DNA from: Proteles cristata cristata
Lineage: Eukaryota > Chordata > Mammalia > Carnivora > Hyaenidae
NCBI GenBank assembly: GCA_017311185.1
Contig: JAESUZ010001739.1
Coordinates: forward strand, 682,001-746,000
Direction: 5' to 3'
Length of the DNA stretch: 64,000 bases
Under the pieces are notes generated by a model. That model had not been told where the DNA came from. It was given only the letters and a program-made list of their open reading frames with translations, and made no database searches. Shown piece after piece: positions 34,270 to 45,214 of this stretch. The first letter of the stretch is position 1; the number at the start of each line of letters is the position of its first letter. Position numbers and translations under genes: made by a program.

Positions 34270-34725
34270 TCATTTAGAATGGGGTCAGAAGACCAGCAGG
34301 GGACGCTCTCATGCCCTAACACACGTGATCAATTGCAGATCCAACAGTAAGAGATACACCTTGCACATGAATACTGCTTTACTAAGCCAAGAGGAGGAAG
34401 GTTTCCTCCTTTCACAGCAAAAGCCCAACCAATGAGAAATGGTCACAACTCAGCCAATGAAAAGCCCCTATACTTCCAAATCCCAGTTAACTCAGATGAG
34501 CTTTTTGTTTATAACAGCTCCCCCATCCACCCACCCTCCCAACTCCCCAGCCACCACCACCACTTTCCTATATTCAAAGGAGACCATGCCTCTCCTTTGT
34601 TCTCTGGTCTTGCCTGTGGTTTTGTGGTAGCGTGCTTGTCCTGGATTCCAATTCTCTATTACCAAATAAACTCATTTTTGCTCGTAGAATTAACTGGTAG
34701 TTTTATTTTTTAAGGTTAACACATC
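34270..34725 (+). mobile_element. Solo LTR of an ancient endogenous retrovirus (probable)
   Basis: LTR-like architecture on the plus strand: CCAAT boxes at 34429-34433 and 34454-34458, a GC/C-rich stretch at about 34515-34570, AATAAA at 34665-34670, then a TGCTCGTAGAATTAACTGG/T-rich R-U5-like end finishing near AACACA. No internal retroviral sequence is present, so it is a recombined solo LTR. The family was not identified and the left boundary is uncertain. It lies antisense to CCDC138. Confidence 0.6.
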
Positions 34726-34835
34726 AATGGTCACCTTAAATGAATAAATTTTAATTGAAGAAACTATGTACTAATAACAAGATCTCTAAGATATATTTTT
34801 CATAACATACAGTGTGCATACTATTCACATATGAA

Positions 34836-34982
34836 TGCATGCTAACATTCTTTTGAAAAAAAATGAAAGAGTAAGTACGGGTATGTGTGTGCGCACGTGT
34901 GTATGTATACAAAAATATATGCATGCTAACATTCTTATAAAAAAAAATGAAAGAATAAGAACGGGTGTGTGTGTATGTGTAC
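34836..34982 (+). repeat. 84-bp tandem duplication with GT-rich segments
   Basis: TGCATGCTAACATTCTT begins at 34836 and again at 34920. Each is followed by an A-run, ATGAAAGARTAAGWACGGGT and a GT-rich stretch. The second copy is shorter. Confidence 0.9.
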
Positions 34983-35134
34983 AGAGACACAGTACACCTA
35001 TGAAATAATTTGGAAAAGGCTAGTTAAATTATTTTCTCAAGGGAAGGAAACAGTCACTGAAAGAAGACTTTTCACTTTTGTACCTTTGAAACGATTAGCT
35101 ATGTGAATGTGTCATCTTTTAAACAATAAACACA

Positions 35135-35342
35135 GGTGTGTCTGGGTGGCTCTGTTGGTTAAGTGTCTGACTTTGGCTCAGGTCATGATCTCATATGAGT
35201 TCGAGCCCCGTGTCAGGTTCTGTGCTGACAGTTCAGAGCTTGGAGCCTGCTATGGATTCTATGTCTGCCTCTCTCTCTGCCCCTCCTCCACGTGCACTCT
35301 GTCTCTGTCTCTCTCTCAAAAATAGAAAAACATTACAAAAAA
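35135..35342 (+). mobile_element. Carnivore tRNA-Lys SINE with perfect TSD
   Basis: Full element. Perfect 16-bp TSD TTAAACAATAAACACA at 35119-35134 and 35343-35358. Confidence 0.95.
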
Positions 35343-35358
35343 TTAAACAATAAACACA

Positions 35359-36145
35359 ATGTTGAAAAAAATTCCTTAAGTTTAAATACCCAGAGAACTC
35401 TTATTAAAAAAAATAAAAATAGTATACTCATTATCTGTACATTTATTTGATTTCTTCTTGGCTACCTCTATTATACTAATTGGCAGATGGGATTTTATTC
35501 CCTAACATACACAATTGTTTGTTTTGCTGTCACAAAATATTGAAACAAGTTTCCTCAAGACAGGCTATATATAAAACAAACCTAAAACCTGACCAAAAAA
35601 GGGTTCATTGTCATCTGGTGTTACACTAGGAAAGCCAAGCTTGTATCTAAAAAAAACCCACAAAAACCAAAAAACACTCTCTTATACTGTTGGACTAGGG
35701 AATGCTAACATCATTAAGGCAGTTATGCAACTTATAATACAGCTATAAATCTGACAGCATTCAGAGACCACTATCAAATGTAGAGCTACATGTGAACATC
35801 AACGGACTCTTAAGTAGACTTTAAGAGGACATGCAAGGGGCTGCTAGGTCAGTGCCCTATGCCACATATCCCTCAAGGGGCTGACCACAAACTACTTGAA
35901 AGCTCTTTTATACTGGGATGGAAGGCCAATTAATTGATTTTTTAATCAAAATTCATACAAGCTTCCCACAAGAAATATCTTAATACATGGTAACAATAAT
36001 AAATGAATATTACATAAATACATAATACATGAATATGATGAAAATAAGCAACAAAATGAGGGCTATGCAGAAATATACCCAAAAAAGTTCATAACAGGAC
36101 ATGCAACAAAGTGGAATAGAAAGGGAAAGAACGCTTCAGAAATTC
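35359..36145. other. Intron DNA, nothing recognised
   Basis: A/T-rich with no repeat family or exon signal recognised. Confidence 0.5.
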
Positions 36146-36149
36146 TGTT

Positions 36150-36344
36150 TTTGTTTTTTAAGTTTATTTATTTGGGGGTGGGGGAGGAGGAGAGAGAAAA
36201 GGAAAGAGAAAATCCCAACTAGGCCTCATGCTGTCAGCACAGGGCCTGATGCCTGCATCAGGCTTCATCTGACAAACTGTAAGATCATGACCTGAACTGA
36301 AACTGAGAGTCAGATACTTAACCAAATGAGCCACCAGGTGCCCC
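36150..36344 (-). mobile_element. Carnivore tRNA-Lys SINE
   Basis: Antisense TTTAAGTTTATTTATTT tail and GAGCCACCAGGTGCCCC head. TSD not clear. Confidence 0.9.
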
Positions 36345-36459
36345 AAAAGCTCAAGGCATTTTAGTGAATAAAAGTCCCCAAGTCTTACTAATGGATAGCA
36401 AGGCCCTTCTGAATGAGTACCAGACCCCATCTTCTGGTTCTTCTACTACTTATTAGCCC

Positions 36460-36810
36460 ACTTACTCTGCTTCAGCTACACTGGCTTCCCTGCTGTGTCT
36501 TGAAAATACCATACCTAACACCTAATAACTAAAAACCCTAACGTCTTTGCTCTAGAGGTTTCTGCTCCCTAGAACAGTCTCCCTAACCTCTGCATGGCTA
36601 ACTCCCTTACCATTTTTATAATTCTATGATAGTAGTATTATTATCATCCCAAGTATACCTGGAATTTGACAAAAGTCAACTAGACCAAAAATTCCATGTT
36701 GACAGGGGACTTACTTATCTTGCTCTCTGCGGCATCCCTAGTGCCCCACTCAGTGCCAGGGATAAATGTGCAGTCTATAGACAGATATTTGTTGAATGAT
36801 AAATCTGTAT
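36460..36810 (+). mobile_element. LINE-2 3' end
   Basis: Ordered L2 wording: TTTCTGCTCCCTAGAACAGT, CTCTGCATGGCTAACTCC, then GACAGGGGACTTACTTATCT, GTGCCCCACTCAGTGCCAG and ATATTTGTTGAATGATAAA. Confidence 0.7.
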
Positions 36811-37740
36811 TTTCTAATCTTTCTATGATGAATACATATTTCTTATAAAACAAAGTATGCATATTATGATTGGAACTACGTAAAAAATACATATCAGGCA
36901 ATATGCACACTATGTGTTATCAAGGTGGTGGAATTAAGAGGGGTGTCAAATTCTTTTAGACTTAAAAAAATTATTATATTTTCTTCAGTATTAAGAACAA
37001 ATCTTCCCATGGCGATTCACTGTAGAGAACATTCTTTCATTTGAAAGCTTTTAACTGAGAAAACAGGTTATATGCATTTAGGATTCATGACTAGAAACAT
37101 GGGTGTGTGCATTAGTATGGTATTTCCAACAGTGTTGGAACTACTAAGTTGTACACTGTTGGAAATATCACATTTATTATTTCACTGAAATTACCCTTGC
37201 TTTAATCTCCTTAATAATAAAAACATAATAGAATGACAGCAAAAAAAGGAAGAAATAATGTTGCCCAAATCAGGAAAAATCAAACTGCCAATGAAAAATA
37301 GCACCAAACTAAAAAATATAAACAAATAATTTCTAGATCCATAGAACAAATTTAATGCATGTAGCACAGTCCAAAGTATTTGATAATTCTGTGCTATCTT
37401 TACTATATTTTTAACATATATTCACAATTTAAACAGAACTCAAATATATTTCTTTGCAAAATAGCCCAATATTTTTCTGTATTTTGATATTTTAGATAAA
37501 CAGAGACTGATACAACTAAATGTACACTAGAATTTAACCATGTTAAACAATGAAAAAGAAAAGAAACACCCAACATCATAAAAATTATTCATGGGCAAAA
37601 ATTAGAGAAAGTAATATTCATATGAATATTCATATAATATCCAACATATCTTTGGATAGTAAGATTTTTATTCTGGCTTATAGTTTTCCAATTTTCTATT
37701 ATTTTTATAATAAAAATCAAATTTAAAAGTGTCTGGAAAA
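36811..37740. other. Intron DNA, nothing recognised
   Basis: A/T-rich. A short imperfect inverted repeat around TTTCCAACAGTGTTGGAA (37124-37141), with GTTGGAAATATC again near 37160, is the only notable structure. Confidence 0.45.
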
Positions 37741-37749
37741 CATACCCAA

Positions 37750-37791
37750 TGTTACATGGAAACTAACTTGACAATAACCTATTTGTAAAAA

Positions 37792-37825
<34 letters not shown>
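37750..37825 (+). mobile_element. Extremely 5'-truncated LINE-1 with poly-A and (TA)n
   Basis: Only about 50 bp of L1 3' end (TTACATGGAAACTAACTTGA, CAATAACCTATTTGT), then 14 A, then (TA)n at 37801-37825. Candidate 8-bp TSD ATACCCAA at 37742-37749 and 37826-37833. Confidence 0.8.
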
Positions 37826-37830
<5 letters not shown>

Positions 37831-37833
37831 CAA

Positions 37834-38250
37834 AACATTGTTGCCATTCAAGTGTTAAATAATAACATGTTACCTTAGACAAGGCAGTGTTTAGCCACAA
37901 AACAGAATGAACTAAATAATACAAATACAAACTTAAATCCCTCTATTTAAACTAAGTCTGACAAGAAAAGGAAAGTATTCTTTGAAATAAAATAAGACTC
38001 AAGTTCTTACCCAGATAAACCCAGATGAGTAATAGCTTTTAACCACTGATAGGAAAAAGAAAAAAGAAACCACAAAGTAATTTTCTAAAAGCAACATTAC
38101 TAAGTTATTATATGATATACATTCACACCCAAAAGAGATATCAGAAGTCATCAATCTAAAAAAAAAAAAAGGTGCTCATATGTAAAGGTAAATCAATGTA
38201 CCAGTTTTAATTTACATTCAAAGAAATGCATTTTAAAATAAAATAGATCT
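37834..38250. other. Intron DNA, nothing recognised
   Basis: A/T-rich; poly-A run at 38158-38170. Confidence 0.5.
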
Positions 38251-38252
38251 AG

Positions 38253-38458
38253 GGGCGTCTGGGTGGCTCAGTCGGTTAAGTGTCTGACTTTGGCTCAGGT
38301 CATGATCTCATAGTCCAGGAGTTTGAGGCCTCTCTGCTAACAGCTCAGAGCCTGGAGCTGCTTTGGATTCTGTGTCTCCCTCTCTCTCTGCCCTTCCCCA
38401 GCTCTTTCTGTCTCTGTCTCTCCTCCTCTCACCAAAATGAATAAACATTTAAAAATTT
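38253..38458 (+). mobile_element. Carnivore tRNA-Lys SINE
   Basis: GGGCGTCTGGGTGGCTCAG head. 17-bp TSD with one mismatch, AAATAAAATAGATCTAG (38236-38252) / AAATAAAACAGATCTAG (38459-38475). Confidence 0.95.
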
Positions 38459-38475
38459 AAATAAAACAGATCTAG

Positions 38476-38930
38476 ATCAATTAAAATAAAGAAATGATTT
38501 TCTCATATCTGAAAAGATGAATCTACGGTGAAAGCACAAGGAGACAAGAGAAAAACCATCATTCTACAGCAATACAAACTATAACACAGATTAATATGAA
38601 GTCTCAAGTAGAGATGGAGTGTCCTATTGCTCTTCAGATTACTGTGGGTCAGGACCAGTCTGAGATTTCCAATCTAGCACAGAGAATGTAACACACTTTA
38701 ACAAAATACGGTATAAAATAATTAAACAAAGAGGCTATTAGATTGAAGAGTTCTCATGTCTTTAGCAAGGTACCCTACCTAAACAAATCAAATTCTAAAG
38801 CAGTCAATGCACTTTCATCGAAAACAAAACCCAAGAAAAACTAATCATCAACAGTCAACTAGATTTTCTCAAATCTAGGAAAACGAACCTCAACAAAAAC
38901 TATCATCATGGCTAAGTAACTAAATTTTCC
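38476..38930. other. Intron DNA, nothing firmly recognised
   Basis: Could include the U3 part of the LTR-like element to the right. No independent support. Confidence 0.35.
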
Positions 38931-38939
38931 CAAAGCAAA

Positions 38940-39090
38940 CGTTAAAGGTAAAGCCAATTAAATAATTTTTTTGTTTTGTTTCCCTTTTCTATAAAAACCT
39001 CTGCCCTAGGCCCCATGTGCAGAGCACCCCAACCATTTGCAAATTTGGTGCTACCCCACTGGAATTGTTGTCTGTTCAAGTAAACTTTTA
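38940..39090 (+). mobile_element. Possible ancient LTR fragment
   Basis: CTATAAAAACCTCTGCCC is followed about 60 bp later by GTGCTACCCCACTGGAATTG, then TGTCTGTTCAAGTAAACTTT. This is the TATA box-R-U5 layout of many gamma-type LTRs. Family not identified and 5' end unclear. Confidence 0.4.
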
Positions 39091-39164
39091 AAATTTATCT
39101 TTTTACAATACCATTAATAAACACTAGAAATGAAATAAAACATACAAAATAAGAGTCCAAATGT

Positions 39165-39350
39165 GTTTTTTTAATGTTAATTTATTTATTTTTGCATGAG
39201 CATGGGAGGGGCAGAGAGAGGGAGAGACAGAATCCCAAATAGGTTCTGTGACAGCGCTGTCAGCATAGAGCCCAACACAGGGCTCAATCTCACCAACCAT
39301 GAGATCATGACCTGAGAAATCAGGATGGACTGAGTCTTCCAGGGGCCTCA
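39165..39350 (-). mobile_element. Carnivore tRNA-Lys SINE, head-truncated or diverged
   Basis: Antisense AATTTATTTATTTTTGCATG tail and GAGATCATGACCTGAGAAAT near the head. Weak TSD TCCAAATGT. Confidence 0.85.
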
Positions 39351-39721
39351 CAATTCCAAATGTTTTAAATTATTACTGAATTTGGCATAAAATTGGTAAT
39401 TTGACAACTACTACACAGGCTTTAAACACTATTTCTATACTAACCTGTGTTAGAGAACCAGTACTAAGCACTTTGAGTACTCCCAAGCTAAAGCTTGGTC
39501 TACTGACATCTTTCTCCAGCCCACTGCTCCAAAGCCCTAAATGGACACTGAAGGAAGCCATAAGGCTCAGCAAAGTGCTGCAAACACAATGCTTGAAACA
39601 TGTCATCTCATGCACAGCTGGCCACCAAGGCTCATTAGTTGTGTGAGATAAGCCATATGCAAATCCATTCCAATAAGACTTCTTTTCTAACAATTTTTTC
39701 CTATGAACTTAAAAAACATGG

Positions 39722-39896
39722 GTGGTACCTCAGTGGCTCAGTCAATTGAGCATCCAACTCCTGATTTTGGCTCAGGTCACGATCTCAGGGTTCAAAAGAT
39801 CAGGCTCCATGTGGGACTTTGCATTGACAGCAGAAAGCTTGCTTGGGATTTTCTCTTCCCTTTCCCTGTTCCCCACCTCCCAAAATAAATAAAAAA
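39722..39896 (+). mobile_element. Older carnivore tRNA-Lys SINE
   Basis: GGTACCTCAGTGGCTCAGTC head, CTCAGGTCACGATCTCAGGG, AAATAAATAAAAAACC tail. Belongs to the older CTCCTGATTTTGG-type subfamily. Confidence 0.88.
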
Positions 39897-40146
39897 CCTT
39901 TAAAAGTGACATGTGAAACTTATGTATATGTTGAAATCTGTTGAAATCAGTTTCTCATCTCAAATCTAGAAAAAACAGAACATAAACCCAACAGCCAGGT
40001 AGGCATTTGCTATATTTTGATCTTTCATTTAACTCCTTCAATAAATTTCTTTGGCTAACATCAGGTTAACTGGATTTATATTAAAAATGGAAATACATAT
40101 TAAGCAAATAAATATGCCTCAGATTATCAAAGATTTACTCATTCCT

Positions 40147-40369
40147 TTTTTTATTTAAAAATAATTTTAAAATGTTTATTTTTGAGAAAGAGAGAGAGCG
40201 AACACAAGTGGGGGAGAGGCAGAGAGAAAAGGAGACACAGATTATGAGGCAGGCTCCAGGCTCTGAGCTGTCAGCACAGAGCCCAATATGTGGCTCGAAC
40301 CCATGAACCATGAGATCATGACCTACGTTGAAGTTGGACACCTAACCGACTGAGCCACCCAGGCACCCC
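40147..40369 (-). mobile_element. Carnivore tRNA-Lys SINE
   Basis: Antisense element ending GAGCCACCCAGGCACCCC. TSD AAAGATTTACTCATTCCT / AAAGATTTACTCATTTCT (18 bp, one mismatch). Confidence 0.95.
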
Positions 40370-40461
40370 AAAGATTTACTCATTTCTAATCTTCCAATAG
40401 CTTCCCATCACTAAAAATGACATGTCTTTCTAGCAATCCACATTAGAAATTGCTTTATTTA

Positions 40462-40674
40462 GGGGCGCCTGGGTGGCTTAGTCGGTTAAGTGTCCGACTT
40501 TCGGTTAGGTCATGATCTCGCTGTTCGTGGGTTTGAGCCCCGCGTCGGGCTCTGTGCTGACTGCCAGCTCAGAGCCTGGAGCCTGTTTCAGTCTGTGACT
40601 CCCTCTCTCTCTGACCCTCCCTGCTCACGCTCTCTCTCTCTCCTAGAAATTAAAAAAAAACAAAAAAAAAAAAA
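40462..40674 (+). mobile_element. Young-subfamily carnivore SINE with perfect TSD
   Basis: Variant set as in the 11218 copy. Perfect 17-bp TSD AGAAATTGCTTTATTTA at 40445-40461 and 40675-40691. Confidence 0.97.
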
Positions 40675-40691
40675 AGAAATTGCTTTATTTA

Positions 40692-41240
40692 CTCAATTTG
40701 AACAAGAAAGGATAACCTTGGATTTGAGCATAATTTGAACAAAGGAAAACATAAGTGAATGAACTGAATACCTGTTCAGTTTTATCTACTATGTTTCTCC
40801 AAATATGAATATTATGGTGCCACAAAGTGATTTCACCCAAGTAGGCCCACTATTTCATAAAACTATATTTAGTTTTCCTTTGGATGAAAGGTTTCATCTG
40901 TTAGACATTTTCAGACAGATTTGTTTCTAACAAATACACATTTGCATCTGGGAAAATTTTTTTCTCCTCAAGAAAAATCCTATGAAACTAAACTGTAAAT
41001 CTACCCACTTTAAACAAGTAGTCTTTGGTGTCTGTGTCTCATTTTAGTAATTTTTTCACTTTTTTGCTCTATACCTTATATTAGTAAGTAAAGATACAAA
41101 CTCCTGAGATTACTTATCTAGGTAGCAAAACCCCCAACAGTCACAAACAGCTAGAATTATTAAATACGTGGGAGAAGATTTCACCTTTTGAAGCAGGAAA
41201 AAAGCCTCTGGAAAATCTAATCACAGTGCAACAGTAGAAT
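40692..41240. other. Intron DNA, nothing recognised
   Basis: No exon, RNA gene or repeat recognised. Confidence 0.5.
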
Positions 41241-41244
41241 GTTA

Positions 41245-41425
41245 TCTTCTTATATCTAGAATCAGAGACCTGATTTCAAGTCTAAGTCCTACCTCTGCCT
41301 CGCTATGGAAACCATGGACAAGTTACCTAATTTTTCTAGGCCTGTTTTTCTATACAGACCCTTCACAGGGATGTTGTAAAGGAAAAACCAGAAAGTATAT
41401 AAAATGAATTGAAAATGTGAAACCA
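41245..41425 (+). repeat. MIR SINE
   Basis: CCTACCTCTGCCTCGCTATG, GGACAAGTTACCTAATTTTT, TAGGCCTGTTTTTC and GGGATGTTGTAAAGGAAAAA, in MIR order on the plus strand. Confidence 0.7.
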
Positions 41426-41460
41426 TACACTGAATATACCTAGTTAGAAATATAAATATA

Positions 41461-41674
41461 ATGGGGTGCCTGGGTGGCTTAGTCGGTTAAGCGTCCGACT
41501 TTCGCCTAGGTCATGATCTCACGGGTCGTGGGTTCGAGCCCCAGGTCGGGCTCTGTGCTGACTGCCAGCTCAGAGCCTGGAGCCTGTTTCAGCTGTGACA
41601 CCCCCTCTCTCTGACCCTCCCCTGCTCACGCTCTCTCTCTCCTAGAATAAATAAAACATTAAAAAAAAAAGAAA
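41461..41674 (+). mobile_element. Young-subfamily carnivore SINE with perfect TSD
   Basis: GGGGTGCCTGGGTGGCTTAG head with TTTCGCCTAGG and GACTGCCAGCTC. Perfect 15-bp TSD AGAAATATAAATATA at 41446-41460 and 41675-41689. Confidence 0.97.
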
Positions 41675-41689
41675 AGAAATATAAATATA

Positions 41690-42560
41690 CTTTACACCCA
41701 GCTGTTAGGAACTCGCCCACAAGCAGCATCAAGTTCCACAGACTGCCTACTACCATACTGAGCAATGGCTTTCCAATTTTAGTTTCCACCTTCTGGAAGG
41801 CATAAACATTTCATTTTTAGAAGTGCTATAGAAGGAAGAGGGAATAGGGAAGGAAAAAAAACTACAAGTGAAAAAGAATTACTGAGGCAAAATGGTTCCT
41901 TGTTACAAATTAAGGGGTTACTTGAGGTTCAAAGAGCAATACCAACCAAAGCAAATGAAAATATATATGTTCAACATTCCCATACACACCAGGGCTAAAT
42001 TAGGAACCATCAATAGTAATTTTAATGAACTTGTCATACCAATATAAAGCCCAAAAAAGGTAAAATAAAGCCACAGGCTACAAATGTGCATGAAAAAGAG
42101 TAGTCATATATAGAGTTGAGTGCTCCACCAGCCCGCAACACTCCAACAAAAACAGTAAGCCTGAAGAGGCAATGAATGGCTTTGTCATTACTCTCACTTT
42201 ATCTGGAAACACACTTGAACATCTCACTCCCTCTGAACAAACAGGGAACACAGGGTTAGATCTGTCAGAATGATCAGACAGGGAAGAACAGAAAAGCTCG
42301 AAACATGACTAACAATACAGAGTATATCTACATAATTGAGATGAGTGAATACTGGAAACTGTGCTAAGTTAGTGGAAATCTAGACATATAACTCCGTGGA
42401 ATGTTATTAATGACTCTATTATACAGCTGCCAAAAGTACTTTTTAACCATTTCTATTATAAAATATAGTATGTCTGCTATGTAGAATTATACATTCAGAA
42501 CATATGAGGAGAATCATCCTACTGTCATTTCTTTGTGTATCTAAAAACTTTAAAACTTAC
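41690..42560. other. Intron DNA flanking the 42561-42737 exon
   Basis: No repeat family or RNA gene recognised. Confidence 0.5.
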
Positions 42561-42737
42561 TAGATTCCACTGTCATCTGAAGTAAACTGTCAATGACATT
42601 GGAGAGGAGTCCTTTACTGGATATTCTCAGATGATTTAGTATTACTGGAACAGCTTGATACTCCAAAAACAAAATTTTTCCATCATCTGTCTTCAAGTCC
42701 AAACACAGAGAATCAAATGCCTGAGCCAGGTAGTCAG
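42561..42737 (-). CDS. CCDC138: CCDC138 coding exon, third from the end
   Basis: A 177-nt exon with acceptor CATATCATTTTTCAG and donor GTAAGTTTTAAAG. The frame enters with two bases completing GCT (alanine) and reads DYLAQAFDSLCLDLKTDDGK, then a LFLEYQAVPVILNHLRI stretch and SSKGLLSNVIDSLLQMTVES. The codon split at the 3' end (A|AA) fits the next exon exactly. The sequence matches human CCDC138 as I recall it, with few substitutions. It is rich in leucine and predicted helical, resembling an armadillo/HEAT-like fold rather than the coiled coil that names the protein. Apparent coding upstream of 42737 in the same frame is intron. A young LINE-1 fragment lies about 100 bp 5' of this exon (42841-43300). 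Confidence 0.95.
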
Positions 42738-42840
42738 CTGAAAAATGATATGTAAAATCAACTGCCATTATCGGTCAGGAGTGTAGTTGGTAATCAGAAA
42801 AAAAAAAAAAATACCACCACTTAAATTCAAAAGGGAAACA

Positions 42841-43300
42841 GTTCATAGCAGCACTCTCCACAATAGCTAAAACATGGAAAGAGCCTAAGTGTCCATCAAC
42901 AGATGAATGGATCAAGAAGATGTGGTTTATCTATACCATGGAATACTACATGGCAATGAGAAACAATGAAATCTGGCCATGTGTAGCAACATGGATGGAC
43001 CTTGAGGGCGTTATGCTGAGCGAAATAAGTGAGGCAGAGAAGGACAAATATCATATGTGTGCACGTATAGGAGGATTAGGAGGAACTTAACAGAGGAACA
43101 AGGGGGAAAAGGAGGGCGGAAATGGTGGGGGAAAGGGAGAGAGGCAAACCATGAAAGACTCTTGAATGCTGACAAAAACTGAGGACTGATGGATGTGGGG
43201 GGGGAGGGGGGATGGACATGGAGGAGGACACTTGTGGGGATGAGCACTGGGTGTTATGTGGAAACTAATTTGACAATAAACTATTTGTAAAAAAAAAAAA
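42841..43300 (+). mobile_element. 5'-truncated young LINE-1 with perfect TSD
   Basis: About 0.45 kb of L1 3' end: GCAGCACTCTCCACAATAGC, TGGAATACTACATGGCAATG, 3'UTR and AATAAACTATTTGT plus poly-A. Perfect 17-bp TSD AATTCAAAAGGGAAACA at 42824-42840 and 43301-43317. Lies about 100 bp from the exon at 42561-42737. Confidence 0.97.
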
Positions 43301-43317
43301 AATTCAAAAGGGAAACA

Positions 43318-44150
43318 ATAATTAAATGACCAGAGATTACTGGCTAAATTTAGAATCTGTGAGGATTCAAATGTTTGAAAGGGAAAGAGGAATTACACTA
43401 TGATAGGGTAATTTTTCTTCATATTTTAACACCAAAACAACAATAAGTTCTATTTTTTATTATAAGAAAACAGCTGATGTTTAATAGTAAACACCACAAG
43501 TAATGTTTATTTTCAATATTTGATAACTATCATATGCTTCCAAAAGTGTTTTAATCTCTATCTAGCTTTAGAGATTATATTTATCGCTATTTTCTTGCTT
43601 CAAAATGTAACTTTATGCAAACTTTTAAAGAACATTTTTTGTCTCTTAATAAAGATTAAACAGCCACTGAAAGACAACTTGAGAAGACTGACTATGCTCT
43701 GATGTGTTGCTTTTTGTAATACACCTGCCATTAATGAAGTAAGGTTTTATCAAGGCCAATGTTATGATGGCACCCACTAAATCAGAATCCCTGGAATTCT
43801 CTTAAAAGATGTTTTACAGATGACTGGGAAGCTTGCAAAGTTAGGACTGAGACTAATTAAACCAGAATGAGATATTAAGATACTTATATTTTTATATTTC
43901 AGTACACTGAACAACCCAATCAGTACTTTCAAAACAATTTAACATTGCACTTTTAAATGTATAAGAATATTTCAGTTTTGTAACCTTTTTAAATATGCTA
44001 TTGAAAGGTATTAAAAAAAAAAAAACACCTGTTCATGCTGTTCAAATACTGGTGAGTTACTTTTTCTCCTGAGATTTGTTTAAAGAAGGCTCAAGAATGC
44101 TTTCAAAATATAAACAGAAAATATAACAGAATTAGCCCATTAAAATTTAC
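43318..44150. other. Intron DNA, nothing firmly recognised
   Basis: A/T-rich. No exon, RNA gene or clear repeat. Confidence 0.5.
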
Positions 44151-44157
44151 TGTCTTC

Positions 44158-44304
44158 AGGGCACCTGGGTAGCTCATTTGGTTGAACATCCAGCTTTGGC
44201 TAAGGTCATGACCTGGTGGTTTTGAATTCAATCTTCTGTTCCCCTCTCTCTCTCTCTGTACCTCCCCCACTCATTCTCTCTTTCTCTCAGAAATAAACAT
44301 TTAA
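44158..44304 (+). mobile_element. Carnivore tRNA-Lys SINE with internal deletion
   Basis: Only about 147 bp: head GGGCACCTGGGTAGCTCATT, then GTTTTGAATTCAATCTTCTG joined to the pyrimidine tract, missing the GGGCTCTGTGCTGACAGCTC block. TSD AAAATTTACTGTCTTC / AAAATTTACTGTTTTC. Confidence 0.92.
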
Positions 44305-44403
44305 AAAATTTACTGTTTTCTGGCTGATGTGTTACATTTCATCTTTGCCGTATCAGTTTACATAAAGATGTAATTTAAGAGCCTAATTATTAAGAATGAG
44401 AAG

Positions 44404-45067
44404 CCGAGAGTCTAGATACTGGCGAGGATGTAGGCACTCTCCTACACTGTTGGTGGGAATGTAAATTGGTACAGCCTCTCTGGAAAACAGTGTGGAGGTT
44501 CCTCAGGAAACTAACAACAGAACTCCCCTATGACCCAGCAATAGCACTACTAGGAATTTACCCAAGGGATACAGAAATGCTGAGGCATAGGAGCACATGG
44601 ACCCCAATGTTCATAGCAGCACTCTCCACAATAGCTAAAACATGGAAAGAGCCTAAGTGTCCATCAACAGATGAATGGATCAAGAAGATGTGGTTTATCT
44701 ATACCATGGAATACTACATGGCAATGAGAAACAATGGAATCTGGCCATGTGTAGCAACATGGATGAACCTGGAGGGTGTTATGCTGAGCGAAATAAGTCA
44801 GGCAGAGAAGGACAAATATCATATGTTTGCACGTATAGGAGGATTAAGAGGAACTTAACTGAGGAACAAGGGGGAGAAGAAGGGGGGAAATGGTGGGGGA
44901 AGGGAGAGAGGCAAACCACGAGAGACTCTTGAATGCTGACAAAAACTGAGGACTGATGGATATGGGGGTGAGGGGAATGGGCATGGAGGAGGACACTTGT
45001 GGGGATGAGCACTGAGTGTTATGTGGAAACTAATTTGACAATAAACTATTTGTAAAAAAAAAAAAAA
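44404..45067 (+). mobile_element. 5'-truncated young LINE-1 3' end
   Basis: Contains an intact terminal ORF2 stretch (44466-44858, 130 codons; [19 protein letters not shown], then [14 protein letters not shown]) plus 3'UTR and poly-A. Closely similar to the 42841-43300 fragment. No clear TSD found. Confidence 0.95.
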
Positions 45068-45214
45068 GACTAACAAAGTTTTAAATTATAAATAATAAAT
45101 ATACATACTGTTTATTCATTATTGGAAAAAAAAAAAAAGAAGGAAAAGCCAAGGATAACCTGAATGAAATACCTATGAAAGAATCAAAATACATACACAT
45201 TAAAATACATAAGC

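Noticed and set aside
34432..34713. 93-codon frame near CCAAT boxes and AATAAA, considered as a small gene
   Set aside because: The composition and signals fit an LTR better; the frame has no recognisable protein feature.
37124..37165. Short inverted repeat TTTCCAACAGTGTTGGAA considered as a hairpin RNA or terminator
   Set aside because: Too short and isolated, with no other sign of an RNA gene.
44466..44858. Intact 130-codon frame that looks like a gene
   Set aside because: It is the C-terminal end of LINE-1 ORF2 in a 5'-truncated copy; no promoter or start of its own.
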